Source: CAVDRM01 sp963611355
GTDB lineage: Bacteria > Bacillota > Clostridia > Christensenellales > Aristaeellaceae
DNA length: 64,000 nucleotides
Assembly: GCA_963611355.1 (NCBI GenBank)
Contig: CAVDRM010000009.1
Location: 8,870 to 72,869, forward strand
Direction of reading: 5' to 3'
Shown: positions 35,136 to 43,676 of the stretch, one piece after another
Position numbering within the stretch: the stretch's first letter is position 1
Layout of the letters: the number at the start of each line of letters is the position of its first letter
Translations under genes and position numbers: made by a program
Notes under the pieces: generated by a model
Told to the model about the DNA's origin: nothing
The model's input: only the letters and a program-made list of their open reading frames with translations
Database searches by the model: none

Positions 35136-36659
35136 TTACGCCTCCTTGACGGTGCTTTTTTCAAGCGTCTCCTGAATGGAGGCCAGCATCTGCTCCAAAT
35201 GCGAAAGCGAAGTGACGGCGGAATCGCTGCCGCTCTTTTCGATGGATACGAGGCGCTTTTCCAGCGCATTCATCAGGTCGTTCATATTCTGGTCGAGCAG
35301 GCCCATTGAGCGGGAGAGGCCGCCGGCAATGTTTTCCACAAACGAGGCGTAGCTGTCCTTTAAGAGCTTGGCGCTGTCCTTCATCTCCTTCGCAATTTGG
35401 GCACTGCTTTGACCGCTCTGGTCGGCACGGTCGCAGATGAGCTGCATGGTCTGCTTGGAGCGGAGCGCGTAATTGGCAAGAGAATCCTGAAGCGTTTTCT
35501 GCGCCTTGCGAATGTCCTCCATGCTGTCATGATATTCGCGGGCGGCATGGGACATGGAGGCAACCAGCTCGGAGGCGTTTTTCGTAAATTCATCCTCCAT
35601 GAGGCGGCTGTCCGCAAGCGTCTGCACATAAGATTCAAAGCGCTGAGCGATTTCGCCTGTCATCTGCTGAACGCCCGCCAGATTTTCAAGCATCGTGGTC
35701 ACGGAGGCCACGGACTTGTCCATCGCCTCAAAATTCGCCTTCTGGGAGCGGTTGATTTGCGTCAGCGTCTGCCCAAGCTGCAGGAACTGACCGCTTAAAG
35801 AGGCGTTCATATTTTCAATGAAGCGCTGCGTGATGACATGGACGCCCTCAAGCTGAGACTGCGTCTGTCCTACAATAAAGCTGTTCATGGCCTGCGTGAC
35901 GGGCACGAGCGAATGCTCGACCGCGCCGGAAACCTTGTCTGCCACATGGTCGGACAAGTCGCTCACGGCACGGCGAAGAAAGGCGGTCTGGTCTTCGCGC
36001 TGGCAGATGGCCTGCGTTTCATCGTTCAGCGGGGTCTGCATGACCAGCTCGGTGAAGGCATCCTGAAATTCGTCCAAGGCATGGGTCGCCCCGCCCATCG
36101 CCATGCGGTTGAGAACATTGAAGGCCAGCGAACAGGAAACGCCCGCAATGGAGGTGGCAAAGGCAAAGGTCATGCCGCCGATCATCGCCGGAATGGATTC
36201 CATCGTCTTGGTCGCATCGCTCACATCAAGACCGCCCAGGCCGCGCATCAGGCCGATGAACGTGCCTAAAATGCCCAGGGAGGTCAAAAGACCGGGCACC
36301 ATTTCGCTTAAAGGAATGTTGCTGAATTCGTAGATGGCGGTGTCGTCATTGATATATTCGCGTACATCGCAGGTCAGCCCGCGGGCATCCAGCTGCTCCG
36401 CGTTGTGCAGAAAGCGACGCCATGCCCCGCGCATTTTTTTCCCCATGAACAGCTCGTTCTGCCAGACGGGGCGCATGCTGTCACGCGCCGGCAGCTTATC
36501 CAGCGTGCGGATGGCGCGGCGAAGACAGTGCGCACTGCGGCGAAGCGGCAGAATGCACTTCATGAAGCCGATCAGCGTGACCAGCGCAATGGCGGTGTAA
36601 ACGATTGTATCGACAAGGTTTTCGGACACCTGCGCCCAAATTCCTTCCAGCTCAGCCAT
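35136..36659 (-). CDS. MotA/TolQ/ExbB-family channel with long helical tail (ZorA-like)
   Basis: This is a 507-residue ion-channel subunit. Helices are at about 17-37, 121-139 (VPGLLTSLGILGTFIGLM) and 158-184 (PAMIGGMTFAFATSIAGVSC); the last two form the conserved MotA/ExbB core. From residue 190 on there is an almost wholly helical tail of about 320 residues, far longer than MotA or ExbB and like the cytoplasmic tail of ZorA. CCGGAGGG precedes the ATG and a promoter lies at 36696-36724. It is the first gene of a three- or four-gene envelope operon. Zorya effector genes are absent nearby, so the role is open. Confidence 0.88.
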   Translation of the reverse strand: MAELEGIWAQVSENLVDTIVYTAIALVTLIGFMKCILPLRRSAHCLRRAIRTLDKLPARDSMRPVWQNELFMGKKMRGAWRRFLHNAEQLDARGLTCDVREYINDDTAIYEFSNIPLSEMVPGLLTSLGILGTFIGLMRGLGGLDVSDATKTMESIPAMIGGMTFAFATSIAGVSCSLAFNVLNRMAMGGATHALDEFQDAFTELVMQTPLNDETQAICQREDQTAFLRRAVSDLSDHVADKVSGAVEHSLVPVTQAMNSFIVGQTQSQLEGVHVITQRFIENMNASLSGQFLQLGQTLTQINRSQKANFEAMDKSVASVTTMLENLAGVQQMTGEIAQRFESYVQTLADSRLMEDEFTKNASELVASMSHAAREYHDSMEDIRKAQKTLQDSLANYALRSKQTMQLICDRADQSGQSSAQIAKEMKDSAKLLKDSYASFVENIAGGLSRSMGLLDQNMNDLMNALEKRLVSIEKSGSDSAVTSLSHLEQMLASIQETLEKSTVKEA

Positions 36660-36695
36660 AGCCTATCCCTCCGGAAAAACAGAATTTTCTTCTTT

Positions 36696-36724
36696 ATTGT
36701 ATCAAATTCGAAACAAATACGCAA
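36696..36724 (-). promoter_or_regulatory. Promoter of the ZorAB-like operon
   Basis: On the minus strand TTGCGT and TACAAT are 17 bases apart, with TGA before the -10 (extended -10). The start codon is 36 bases downstream. Confidence 0.65.
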
Positions 36725-36794
36725 TGCTTTTGTTAAAATGATTTGTAAATCCTGCGAAACGGAATCAATTTTTTTCGAATTTATGCGGTTTGAA

Positions 36795-36823
36795 TTGACA
36801 GCATAAAAAAGGGAAGGTAAAAT
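36795..36823 (+). promoter_or_regulatory. Sigma-A promoter of the CapA-like gene
   Basis: TTGACA at 36795-36800 and TAAAAT at 36818-36823 have 17-base spacing. It is divergent from the ZorAB-like promoter. Confidence 0.75.
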
Positions 36824-36856
36824 AATAAAAGGAATATAAGGTGGAGGTATGTGTCT

Positions 36857-38068
36857 GTGCTGATGCGCCGTCTGATGTGTCTTGTGAGCGTCCTGCTTTG
36901 CCTATGCTGTGCGACATGGGGTGAGGAAACGGCGAATACCGAAACGCCCGCTCCGACACCGCGCCCCACCTCCACGCTGATGCCGACAGGAACACCGGAC
37001 CCTGTCCTCTATGCAAATGTCCGCGGCGTATTCGACGAAGTGGAGGGCGAAAGCCGGAAAATCATCCTCTCCTTTATCGGGGATACGACCCTCGGCTGCA
37101 ATGAAAACGACCATGCGTCCAAGAAGGCCATTGACGCCTTTGTTGATTTTTACGGCTATCAGTATCCCTTTCAGCGCGTCCGCTATATTTTAGAGCAGGA
37201 TGATTTGACCATCGCCAACTTTGAAGGCGTTCTGCATGACGACCCTGCGGATATCAAAAAAAAGACCTATAATTTCCGCTCCGACCCCTCCTATGTGAAC
37301 ATTTTGAAGGAGGGCAGCATCGAGACCGTAACGCTGGCGAATAACCACAGCGGCGATTACGGGCAGAAGGGCTTTGAATCCACCGCTCAAATTCTGGATG
37401 AAAACGGCATCGGCTGGTTCGGCAGCACGGATTATTCCGCCAAAACCTATGTTTATGAAAAAGACGGCGTCAAAATCGGCTTTATCGGCGCTTACATTTC
37501 ATATTATTGGAAAAATGTCGAGACCATTAAGGCGCAGTTTGAAGATTTAAAAAACGAGGGATGCGCGCTGACCATCGCCGTTATCCACGGCGGCGTGGAA
37601 TACGATGCGCGGCATGACGACAATCAGACGCGCATGGCAACCCGCTTTATTGAGTGGGGTGCGGACATCGTGGTCGGACATCATCCGCATCGGCTGCAGG
37701 GCTATGAGGTGATTAACGATGTTCCCGTGTTTTTTTCCTTGGGCAACTTCGTTTTTGGCGGCAACTTTCAGCTAAAGTCCACATACACCGCCATCCTGCA
37801 ATTCGCCCTGTCCTTTGACGAAAGCGGCCGGTATATGGGCTATCAAATCAACATCATCCCCTGCCGCCTGTCTTCAAGCAAAACCATCAACTACTATCAG
37901 CCTTTTGCCGTCAGCGGCCGGGATGCGCAGCTGGCTATTAAGGAGATTCAAAGCGATACAAAACGGAAGCGGTATCCCATCCTTGATTATCGGGAGGGCA
38001 TCGGTGCGCTGCAGCCGTATGTGGCGGTTATGCACGAGGAAGCCGTCCAAGAGGAAAGCACAGATTAA
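36857..38068 (+). CDS. CapA-family (poly-gamma-glutamate synthesis type) secreted metallophosphatase-like protein
   Basis: This is a roughly 400-residue exported protein with an N-terminal signal segment (VSVLLCLCCATWG) and a Pro/Thr-rich linker (TPAPTPRPTSTLMPTGTP). The CapA calcineurin-like fold follows: LSFIGDTTLGCNEND (metal site), IANFEGVL, TLANNHSGDYGQKG, AVIHGGVEY and IVVGHHPHRLQGYEV. The GTG at 36857 is nine bases after GGAGG and is preferred; GTG 36851 and ATG 36863 are alternatives. CapA homologues take part in capsule or wall polymer metabolism, but no CapB or CapC is nearby. It precedes hprK by 15 bases. Confidence 0.88.
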   Translation: MLMRRLMCLVSVLLCLCCATWGEETANTETPAPTPRPTSTLMPTGTPDPVLYANVRGVFDEVEGESRKIILSFIGDTTLGCNENDHASKKAIDAFVDFYGYQYPFQRVRYILEQDDLTIANFEGVLHDDPADIKKKTYNFRSDPSYVNILKEGSIETVTLANNHSGDYGQKGFESTAQILDENGIGWFGSTDYSAKTYVYEKDGVKIGFIGAYISYYWKNVETIKAQFEDLKNEGCALTIAVIHGGVEYDARHDDNQTRMATRFIEWGADIVVGHHPHRLQGYEVINDVPVFFSLGNFVFGGNFQLKSTYTAILQFALSFDESGRYMGYQINIIPCRLSSSKTINYYQPFAVSGRDAQLAIKEIQSDTKRKRYPILDYREGIGALQPYVAVMHEEAVQEESTD

Positions 38069-38083
38069 AAGAGGTGATATTGC

Positions 38084-39001
38084 ATGATTCTGGCCAAGGA
38101 TTTTGTTGATAAGCTGTCGCTGACGGTGCTGTCTCCCTCCACCAAGGAGGGCTTTGAGGTGGCCTCGGCCGAGCTGAATCGTCCCGGCCTTCAGTTTGCG
38201 GGCTATTATGAGCATTTTGCCTACGAGCGCCCGCAAATCATCGGCAAGGTGGAAATGGGCTATCTGGACGAATTGGACGATGATGTGCGCGTGGAGCGGC
38301 TTCGGCGCTATTTTTCCTATGCCGTGCCGTGCATCGTTGTCTGCCGCAGCATGAAGCCGCCCAAGGAACTGCTGGATTTGGCGCTTTCGCATGATGTGCC
38401 TGTCTACGGCACGGATTGGGTGACGACGAAATTTTTCGTCAACGCCATCAATTATTTGGGCCGCGCCTTAGCGCCGCGCTCCACCATCCACGGCGTGCTG
38501 CTGGATGTCTACGGTGTGGGCGTGCTGATTACGGGTGAAAGCGGCGTCGGCAAGAGCGAGGCCGCGCTGGAACTGGTCAAGCGCGGGCATCAGCTTGTCG
38601 CGGATGATGTGGTCGACGTCTGCAAGGTGACGGGCAGCCGCTTGACCGGCGAAGCGCCGGAAACCATTCGCCACTTTATGGAGATTCGCGGCATCGGCAT
38701 CATTGACATCAAGGCCATGTACGGCATCGGCGCGGTTTTGGAGAGCAAATCCATTGACTTGGTCATGCATTTGGAGCCTTGGAAGGAGCATAAGGAATAC
38801 GACCGATTGGGCTTGGTGGATACATATACCGAAATCATGGATGTGCGCATTCCGCAGATTATCCTGCCCGTGCGCCCCGGCCGCAATCTGGCCGTTGTCA
38901 TCGAGGTCGCTGCAAGAAACTTCAGCCTCAAGCGGATGGGCTATTCCGCCGCGCAGGAGCTGGACAGGCGCTTAAACGAAATGATGTTTTCGAAGAAATG
39001 A
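38084..39001 (+). CDS. hprK: HPr kinase/phosphorylase
   Basis: This 305-residue sensor phosphorylates HPr on Ser46 in response to glycolytic intermediates, and so controls carbon catabolite repression. The N-terminal MurF-like domain (1-130) is followed by the kinase domain with Walker A GESGVGKS (151-158), LVADDVVDV, the HPrK signature IRGIGIIDIKAMYG and the C-terminal LAVVIEVAARN. It is followed 12 bases later by a glucokinase gene. Length is normal and assignment is secure. Confidence 0.97.
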   Translation: MILAKDFVDKLSLTVLSPSTKEGFEVASAELNRPGLQFAGYYEHFAYERPQIIGKVEMGYLDELDDDVRVERLRRYFSYAVPCIVVCRSMKPPKELLDLALSHDVPVYGTDWVTTKFFVNAINYLGRALAPRSTIHGVLLDVYGVGVLITGESGVGKSEAALELVKRGHQLVADDVVDVCKVTGSRLTGEAPETIRHFMEIRGIGIIDIKAMYGIGAVLESKSIDLVMHLEPWKEHKEYDRLGLVDTYTEIMDVRIPQIILPVRPGRNLAVVIEVAARNFSLKRMGYSAAQELDRRLNEMMFSKK

Positions 39002-39013
39002 GGATGATATAAT

Positions 39014-39967
39014 ATGGCGTATTACATCGGCATTGACCTTGGCGGCACCACCATCAAGGTCGGCGTGGTTTCCGCTCAGGGCCGCATTCTGGCGCAATAC
39101 TCCGTCGAAACGCTTGCGAAGCGTCCTTATCAGGATGTGGTGCATGATATGAGCCAGTGCATTTCGCATGTGCTGAAGCAGACGAATTTAACGCAGGATG
39201 ATATCGCCTCCGTCGGCATCGGCATTCCGGGCGTTGCGGATCAGCATACGGGCAGCGTCATCTTCTGCACCAATTTGGGCTGGCGGGATGTTCCCCTGCG
39301 CGAGGAGCTGCAAAAGCACATTCAAAAGCCCGTGCATATTGACAATGACGCAACCGTGGCCTGCTATGCCGAGAGCATTTCGGGCGTCAGCCGCGGCTGC
39401 TCCTGCTCCGTGTTTTTAACGCTGGGCACGGGCTTGGGCGCCGGCATCGTGATCAACGGCCGTCCGTGGTCCGGCGCGCACGGCGTGGGCAGCGAAATCG
39501 GCCATATGACGCTGGTGGTGGACGGCGTTCCCTGCACCTGCGGCAACGACGGCTGCGTGGAGCGGTATTGCAGCGCGACGGCCATCATCCGCATGGCAAA
39601 ACAGTCCTGCCTCGGCTATCCCGACTGCGATATGGTGCGGCGCGTCAATGGCAACCTTGACCGCATCGATGCAAAAGTCGTCATTGATTCTGCAAAGGCC
39701 GGCGACCCCGTGGCCATGCGCGTGTTTGACCGCTACTGCAAGTATCTCGCCATCACCGTCAACAACATCACCGCATTTCTGGATCCCGAAATGATCGTGT
39801 TGGGCGGCGGCGTCAGCACGGCAGGCGATTTCCTGCTGGATAATGTCCGTGAACAGCTCCCGCGTTATCTGATGTATAAAACCCTGCCGTGTCCGGAGCT
39901 GCGTCTGGCGCAGCTGGGCAACGAGGCGGGCATCATCGGCGCGGCGCTGTTAGGCGCTTGCTCATAG
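39014..39967 (+). CDS. glcK: ROK-family glucokinase
   Basis: This 317-residue enzyme phosphorylates glucose or a related hexose. The ATP loop IGIDLGGTTIKVG, the catalytic HIDNDATVA and LGTGLGAGIV motifs are intact. The zinc site is complete: His164 in EIGH and CTCGNDGC (Cys174, 176, 181). It has no DNA-binding domain, unlike the regulator at 6674. Its place right behind hprK links sugar phosphorylation with catabolite control. A mannose, allose or GlcNAc preference cannot be excluded. Confidence 0.93.
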   Translation: MAYYIGIDLGGTTIKVGVVSAQGRILAQYSVETLAKRPYQDVVHDMSQCISHVLKQTNLTQDDIASVGIGIPGVADQHTGSVIFCTNLGWRDVPLREELQKHIQKPVHIDNDATVACYAESISGVSRGCSCSVFLTLGTGLGAGIVINGRPWSGAHGVGSEIGHMTLVVDGVPCTCGNDGCVERYCSATAIIRMAKQSCLGYPDCDMVRRVNGNLDRIDAKVVIDSAKAGDPVAMRVFDRYCKYLAITVNNITAFLDPEMIVLGGGVSTAGDFLLDNVREQLPRYLMYKTLPCPELRLAQLGNEAGIIGAALLGACS

Positions 39968-39988
39968 GAAAATAGGAGGGATTTTCAT

Positions 39989-41377
39989 ATGGAAACCACA
40001 TTGATTCGTTCTTTGTTTCACGAGACGCCGGCAGACAAGACGCTTGTCAGGGTGTCCGGTTGGGTGCGCACGGTGCGCGACAGCAAAGCTTTTGCCTTTA
40101 TCGAGCTGAATGACGGCACGTTTTTTAAGAATCTGCAGATCGTCTGCGATGAAACGCTGGAGAACTTCAAGGAGGTCACGAAGATTACCTTGGGCAGCGC
40201 TCTTGAAATCGAGGGCGAACTGGTGCTGACCCCCGGCATGAAGCAGCCCTTTGAAGTCCACGCGACCAAGGTCACGGTGGTCGGCCTGTGCGCGGCGGAT
40301 TATCCGCTGCAAAAGAAGCGGCACACGTTTGAATACCTGCGCACCCTGGCGCATCTCCGCCCCCGTACGAACACTTTCAACGCCGTGTTCCGCATCCGTT
40401 CCCTGGCGGCGCAGGCCATCCATGCCTTCTTTGCCGAAAAGGGCTTTGTTTATGTGCATACGCCCATCATCACCGGCAGCGACTGCGAGGGCGCGGGCGA
40501 AATGTTCCGCGTGACCACCCTGGACTTGGACAGTCTGCCTAAGACCGAGGACGAAAAGGTGGACTATTCGCAGGACTTCTTCGGCAAGTCCACCAACCTG
40601 ACCGTGTCCGGCCAGCTCAATGTGGAAACCTTCTGCATGGCCTACCGCAATGTGTACACCTTCGGCCCCACCTTCCGCGCCGAAAAGAGCTATACGCAGC
40701 GCCATGCGGCGGAATTCTGGATGATTGAGCCGGAAATCGCCTTTGCGGATTTGTTTGACGATATGGATTTGGCGGAGGAAATGATTCGCTTCGTCATCTC
40801 CGATGTGCTGCAAAAAGCGCCGGAGGAGCTGCAATTCCTGAACAGCTTTGTCGATAAGGGGCTGATTGAGCGGCTCAGCCATGTGGCCGGCAGCGACTTT
40901 GCCCATGTCACCTATACGGATGCCATCGACATCCTGAAAAAGGCCGACAGGAAGTTTGAATTTCCCGTTTCATGGGGCATGGATCTGCAGACCGAGCATG
41001 AGCGCTATTTGGCGGAGGAGCATTTCGGCCGCCCCGTGTGCGTTTACAACTATCCCAAGGACATCAAGGCATTTTATATGCGCATGAACGAGGACGAAAA
41101 GACCGTGGCTGCCGTGGATATCTTAGTGCCCGGCATCGGCGAACTGGTTGGCGGCAGCCAGCGCGAGGAACGGCCGGATATGCTGGAAAAGCGCATGAAT
41201 GAGCTGCACTTAAATCCTGCGGATTACAGCTGGTATCTGGAGCTTCGCCGCTTCGGAACTGCCCCGCATTCAGGATTCGGTCTCGGCTTTGAGCGCCTCA
41301 TCATGTATTTGACCGGCATCCAGAACATACGCGATGTCCTCCCCTTCCCCCGCACCCCCGGCAATGCAGAGTTTTAA
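39989..41377 (+). CDS. asnS: Asparaginyl-tRNA synthetase
   Basis: This 462-residue class IIb synthetase charges tRNA-Asn. The N-terminal OB-fold (VRVSGWVRTVRDSKAFAFIELNDG) binds the anticodon. FRIRSLAAQAIHAFF, FRAEKSYTQRHAAEFWMIEPE (motif 2) and SGFGLGFERLIMYLTG (motif 3) form the catalytic domain. TGSDCEGAGEMF is AsnRS-specific. AGGAGG precedes the ATG. Length is full. Confidence 0.97.
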   Translation: METTLIRSLFHETPADKTLVRVSGWVRTVRDSKAFAFIELNDGTFFKNLQIVCDETLENFKEVTKITLGSALEIEGELVLTPGMKQPFEVHATKVTVVGLCAADYPLQKKRHTFEYLRTLAHLRPRTNTFNAVFRIRSLAAQAIHAFFAEKGFVYVHTPIITGSDCEGAGEMFRVTTLDLDSLPKTEDEKVDYSQDFFGKSTNLTVSGQLNVETFCMAYRNVYTFGPTFRAEKSYTQRHAAEFWMIEPEIAFADLFDDMDLAEEMIRFVISDVLQKAPEELQFLNSFVDKGLIERLSHVAGSDFAHVTYTDAIDILKKADRKFEFPVSWGMDLQTEHERYLAEEHFGRPVCVYNYPKDIKAFYMRMNEDEKTVAAVDILVPGIGELVGGSQREERPDMLEKRMNELHLNPADYSWYLELRRFGTAPHSGFGLGFERLIMYLTGIQNIRDVLPFPRTPGNAEF

Positions 41378-41456
41378 AGAACAAGAAAGAAGGAGAAACG
41401 AACAGGTTTTATTCTTCATTCTGCCTTGTTTCGCAGCCTTTACGTATATCAAAAGA

Positions 41457-41485
41457 TTGCACGGCAGTCCGAATGAGAGCATAAT
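41457..41485 (+). promoter_or_regulatory. Possible promoter of the PIG-L cluster
   Basis: TTGCAC and CATAAT are separated by 17 bases, 57 bases before the PIG-L start codon. Both boxes deviate from consensus. Confidence 0.4.
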
Positions 41486-41542
41486 TGGGAGCAGTCTTTT
41501 CGCCCTTCCCCCTGAAAATGAGCATGAAGGAAAGCTGATGAG

Positions 41543-42754
41543 ATGAAGAAGAGCGCTCAATGGATTGTATCTGTATTTGCATTGCTGCTTATGGGTTTGA
41601 ATGCATCATATGCAGAGCAAGCAAAGGATTTGACTGACATGGCGCATATCGTAATGTCCGGCAAACAGGGATACTTTGACAATGCAATGACGGATAATCG
41701 CTATCGGACGGCATGGTTCACCAAGTCCGGATATGCTCAATTTGATTTGCCGGATGGCGAAATGTGCTATGGCATTTATATATGCCTGAGTGACCAGACT
41801 GCAACCTTTTCTGTTCAGAAAAATACAGGCGGGCAATGGGAAGATGTGCAGCTTGTTCATCCGGAATTTTTACATGTATATGTGCCGTTTAAAGAAAGCA
41901 TGACATCGTTCAGAATTTGCTGTCGGGATGAACGGGATGATATATATTTGCGCGTGGCGGAGATTCGACTGCTGGGTGAGGGAGAATTGCCTGCATGGGT
42001 ACAGAATTGGCATAGACTTGATGAAAAAGCGGATCTGCTGCTTTTGACTGCTCATCCGGATGATGAGCTGCTTTGGTTTGGCGGAACGCTCCCCACCTAT
42101 GCGGCTGAACGAGGAAAAAATGTGCAGCTTGTTTGTATGACCGTAAGTGAACGACAGCGAATGAATGAATTATTAGATGCACTGTGGACATGCGGTGTGA
42201 AAAATTATCCTGAGATTGGCGGATTTCCTGACAAGCGCGTTGCTGAAAGCCGCGAAGCATTTGCAGCATGGGGTGGCGCAAAGAAGCGCATATATCCTTA
42301 TGTGACCGGCATTATCAGAAAATACAAGCCGGATGTGGTACTCACACAGGATTTGAACGGCGAATATGGCCATGGTGCGCATAAAGCGATTGCGAAGGCG
42401 GCGATTCAAGGGGTAGAGCTTGCCTCGCAAGCCGATTATGATGCAGACTCGGCGCAGCAATATGGCGTCTGGCAGGTGCAAAAGCTGTATCTGCATTTGT
42501 ATAAGGAAAATCAGATCATAATGGATTGGAATCATTCTTTGACAGCTTTTGAAGGAAAAACGAGTTTTGAAGTTGCGTATGAAGCGCTTCAAAAGCATCG
42601 CTCTCAGTTTCCGCTGTCGCAGGATATGAAACAGGGCGGCGTTTACGATTGCAGAAAATTCGGCTTGTATTTTAGCATTGTCGGTGCGGATGAAGCCGGA
42701 AACGATTTTTTTGAACATATTCAACCGTCTGCTGCGTTGAAAGAAAACAAATAG
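41543..42754 (+). CDS. Secreted PIG-L-family deacetylase
   Basis: This 403-residue exported protein has a signal peptide (1-24, ending SYA-EQ), a beta-sandwich region of discoidin or F5/8 type (about 30-150) and a PIG-L/LmbE zinc deacetylase domain. LLLTAHPDDELLWFGG carries the family's zinc motif, and LNGEYGHGAHKAIAKAA supplies the third ligand. It would de-N-acetylate an amino sugar outside the cell, for example in wall glycan. Its codons are more A/T-rich than those of the neighbours. It starts a three-gene run with a phosphodiester glycosidase and a membrane protein. Confidence 0.88.
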   Translation: MKKSAQWIVSVFALLLMGLNASYAEQAKDLTDMAHIVMSGKQGYFDNAMTDNRYRTAWFTKSGYAQFDLPDGEMCYGIYICLSDQTATFSVQKNTGGQWEDVQLVHPEFLHVYVPFKESMTSFRICCRDERDDIYLRVAEIRLLGEGELPAWVQNWHRLDEKADLLLLTAHPDDELLWFGGTLPTYAAERGKNVQLVCMTVSERQRMNELLDALWTCGVKNYPEIGGFPDKRVAESREAFAAWGGAKKRIYPYVTGIIRKYKPDVVLTQDLNGEYGHGAHKAIAKAAIQGVELASQADYDADSAQQYGVWQVQKLYLHLYKENQIIMDWNHSLTAFEGKTSFEVAYEALQKHRSQFPLSQDMKQGGVYDCRKFGLYFSIVGADEAGNDFFEHIQPSAALKENK

Positions 42755-42793
42755 AAAATGCTTGCTTTTTAAAAATACAGGAGGTTAAGACGA

Positions 42794-43675
42794 ATGAGAA
42801 AATGTGCCTTTTGCCTGCTGCTTGTTTTTCTGCTTCCACTTCTTGCTTTGGCGGAGGAGACGACACAGTACGACTTACCCATGGACATTACCGAGGGGGG
42901 GTATGAGCCGAATCCCGCCAACTTTACGGAAGACGGCTATGAGGATGACAGCCTCTCGGTCAAGGTGGAGGTGCGCGACCTCGGTGATGCACTGTACTAT
43001 ATTACATGGGTCACAGTCAAGAGCCCGACTCAGCTGCGTACTGCCGTCGCCGGCAAGCCCAATGAGCTGATAACTCGTAAACCAAGCAAAATGGCCAAGG
43101 CTAAAAATGCTGTCGCAGCAATCAACGGGGAGTTTTATGTTCAGCGCACCCGCGATGTCATGGTTTATCGGCAGGGCGTAATGTTTCGCAATGAAGCCGA
43201 TCCGAAAAAGGATGTGCTGATCATTGACGACAAGGGTGATTTTCAGATTTTTACGTCAGAGAATAAGAGCCGAGAAATTAAGGAATGGGTCGATGCAGGC
43301 GGTGTAATCGTCAATGCGTTTTCTTTTGGTCCGGCACTGGTTGCAGACGGTCAAGTACAGGATATTCGGGATGATTATTATTTCAATGCCACTGACCGTC
43401 TGCCGCGCATGGCCATCGGTCAAGTTGCCCCTTTATCTTATGTGTTTGTAGAGTCGGAGGGGCGTACTCAAAAATACAGAGGGCTCACCCACCAGCAGAT
43501 GGCGGATTTTATGGGAACGCTCGGCGTGCAGTCAGCTTACAATCTGGACGGCGGGCAGTCCTGCGTGATGCTGTTTAACGGAAAATTCGTTGACCATAAG
43601 ACGCCTTCGACAGAGCGTGAACAGAGCGACATTATCTATGTTTGCAGCGCAGTCAATCCGGAGACGTGGAAGTAA
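42794..43675 (+). CDS. Phosphodiester glycosidase-family (NAGPA) exported protein
   Basis: This 293-residue protein has a signal peptide (LLLVFLLPLLALA-EE) and the domain of N-acetylglucosamine-1-phosphodiester glycosidases. AKNAVAAINGEFYVQRTRDV is the conserved core start and LGVQSAYNLDGGQSCVMLFN the typical closing motif. Such enzymes remove GlcNAc attached through phosphodiester bonds, and bacterial members are linked to wall teichoic acid or exopolysaccharide. AGGAGG is upstream. The next gene starts one base after its stop. Confidence 0.88.
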   Translation: MRKCAFCLLLVFLLPLLALAEETTQYDLPMDITEGGYEPNPANFTEDGYEDDSLSVKVEVRDLGDALYYITWVTVKSPTQLRTAVAGKPNELITRKPSKMAKAKNAVAAINGEFYVQRTRDVMVYRQGVMFRNEADPKKDVLIIDDKGDFQIFTSENKSREIKEWVDAGGVIVNAFSFGPALVADGQVQDIRDDYYFNATDRLPRMAIGQVAPLSYVFVESEGRTQKYRGLTHQQMADFMGTLGVQSAYNLDGGQSCVMLFNGKFVDHKTPSTEREQSDIIYVCSAVNPETWK

Positions 43676-43676
43676 T

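Noticed and set aside
32894..36659. Complete Zorya defence system
   Set aside because: ZorA-like and ZorB-like genes are present, but no ZorC, ZorD, ZorE or other known Zorya effector lies on either side, so the full system is not claimed.
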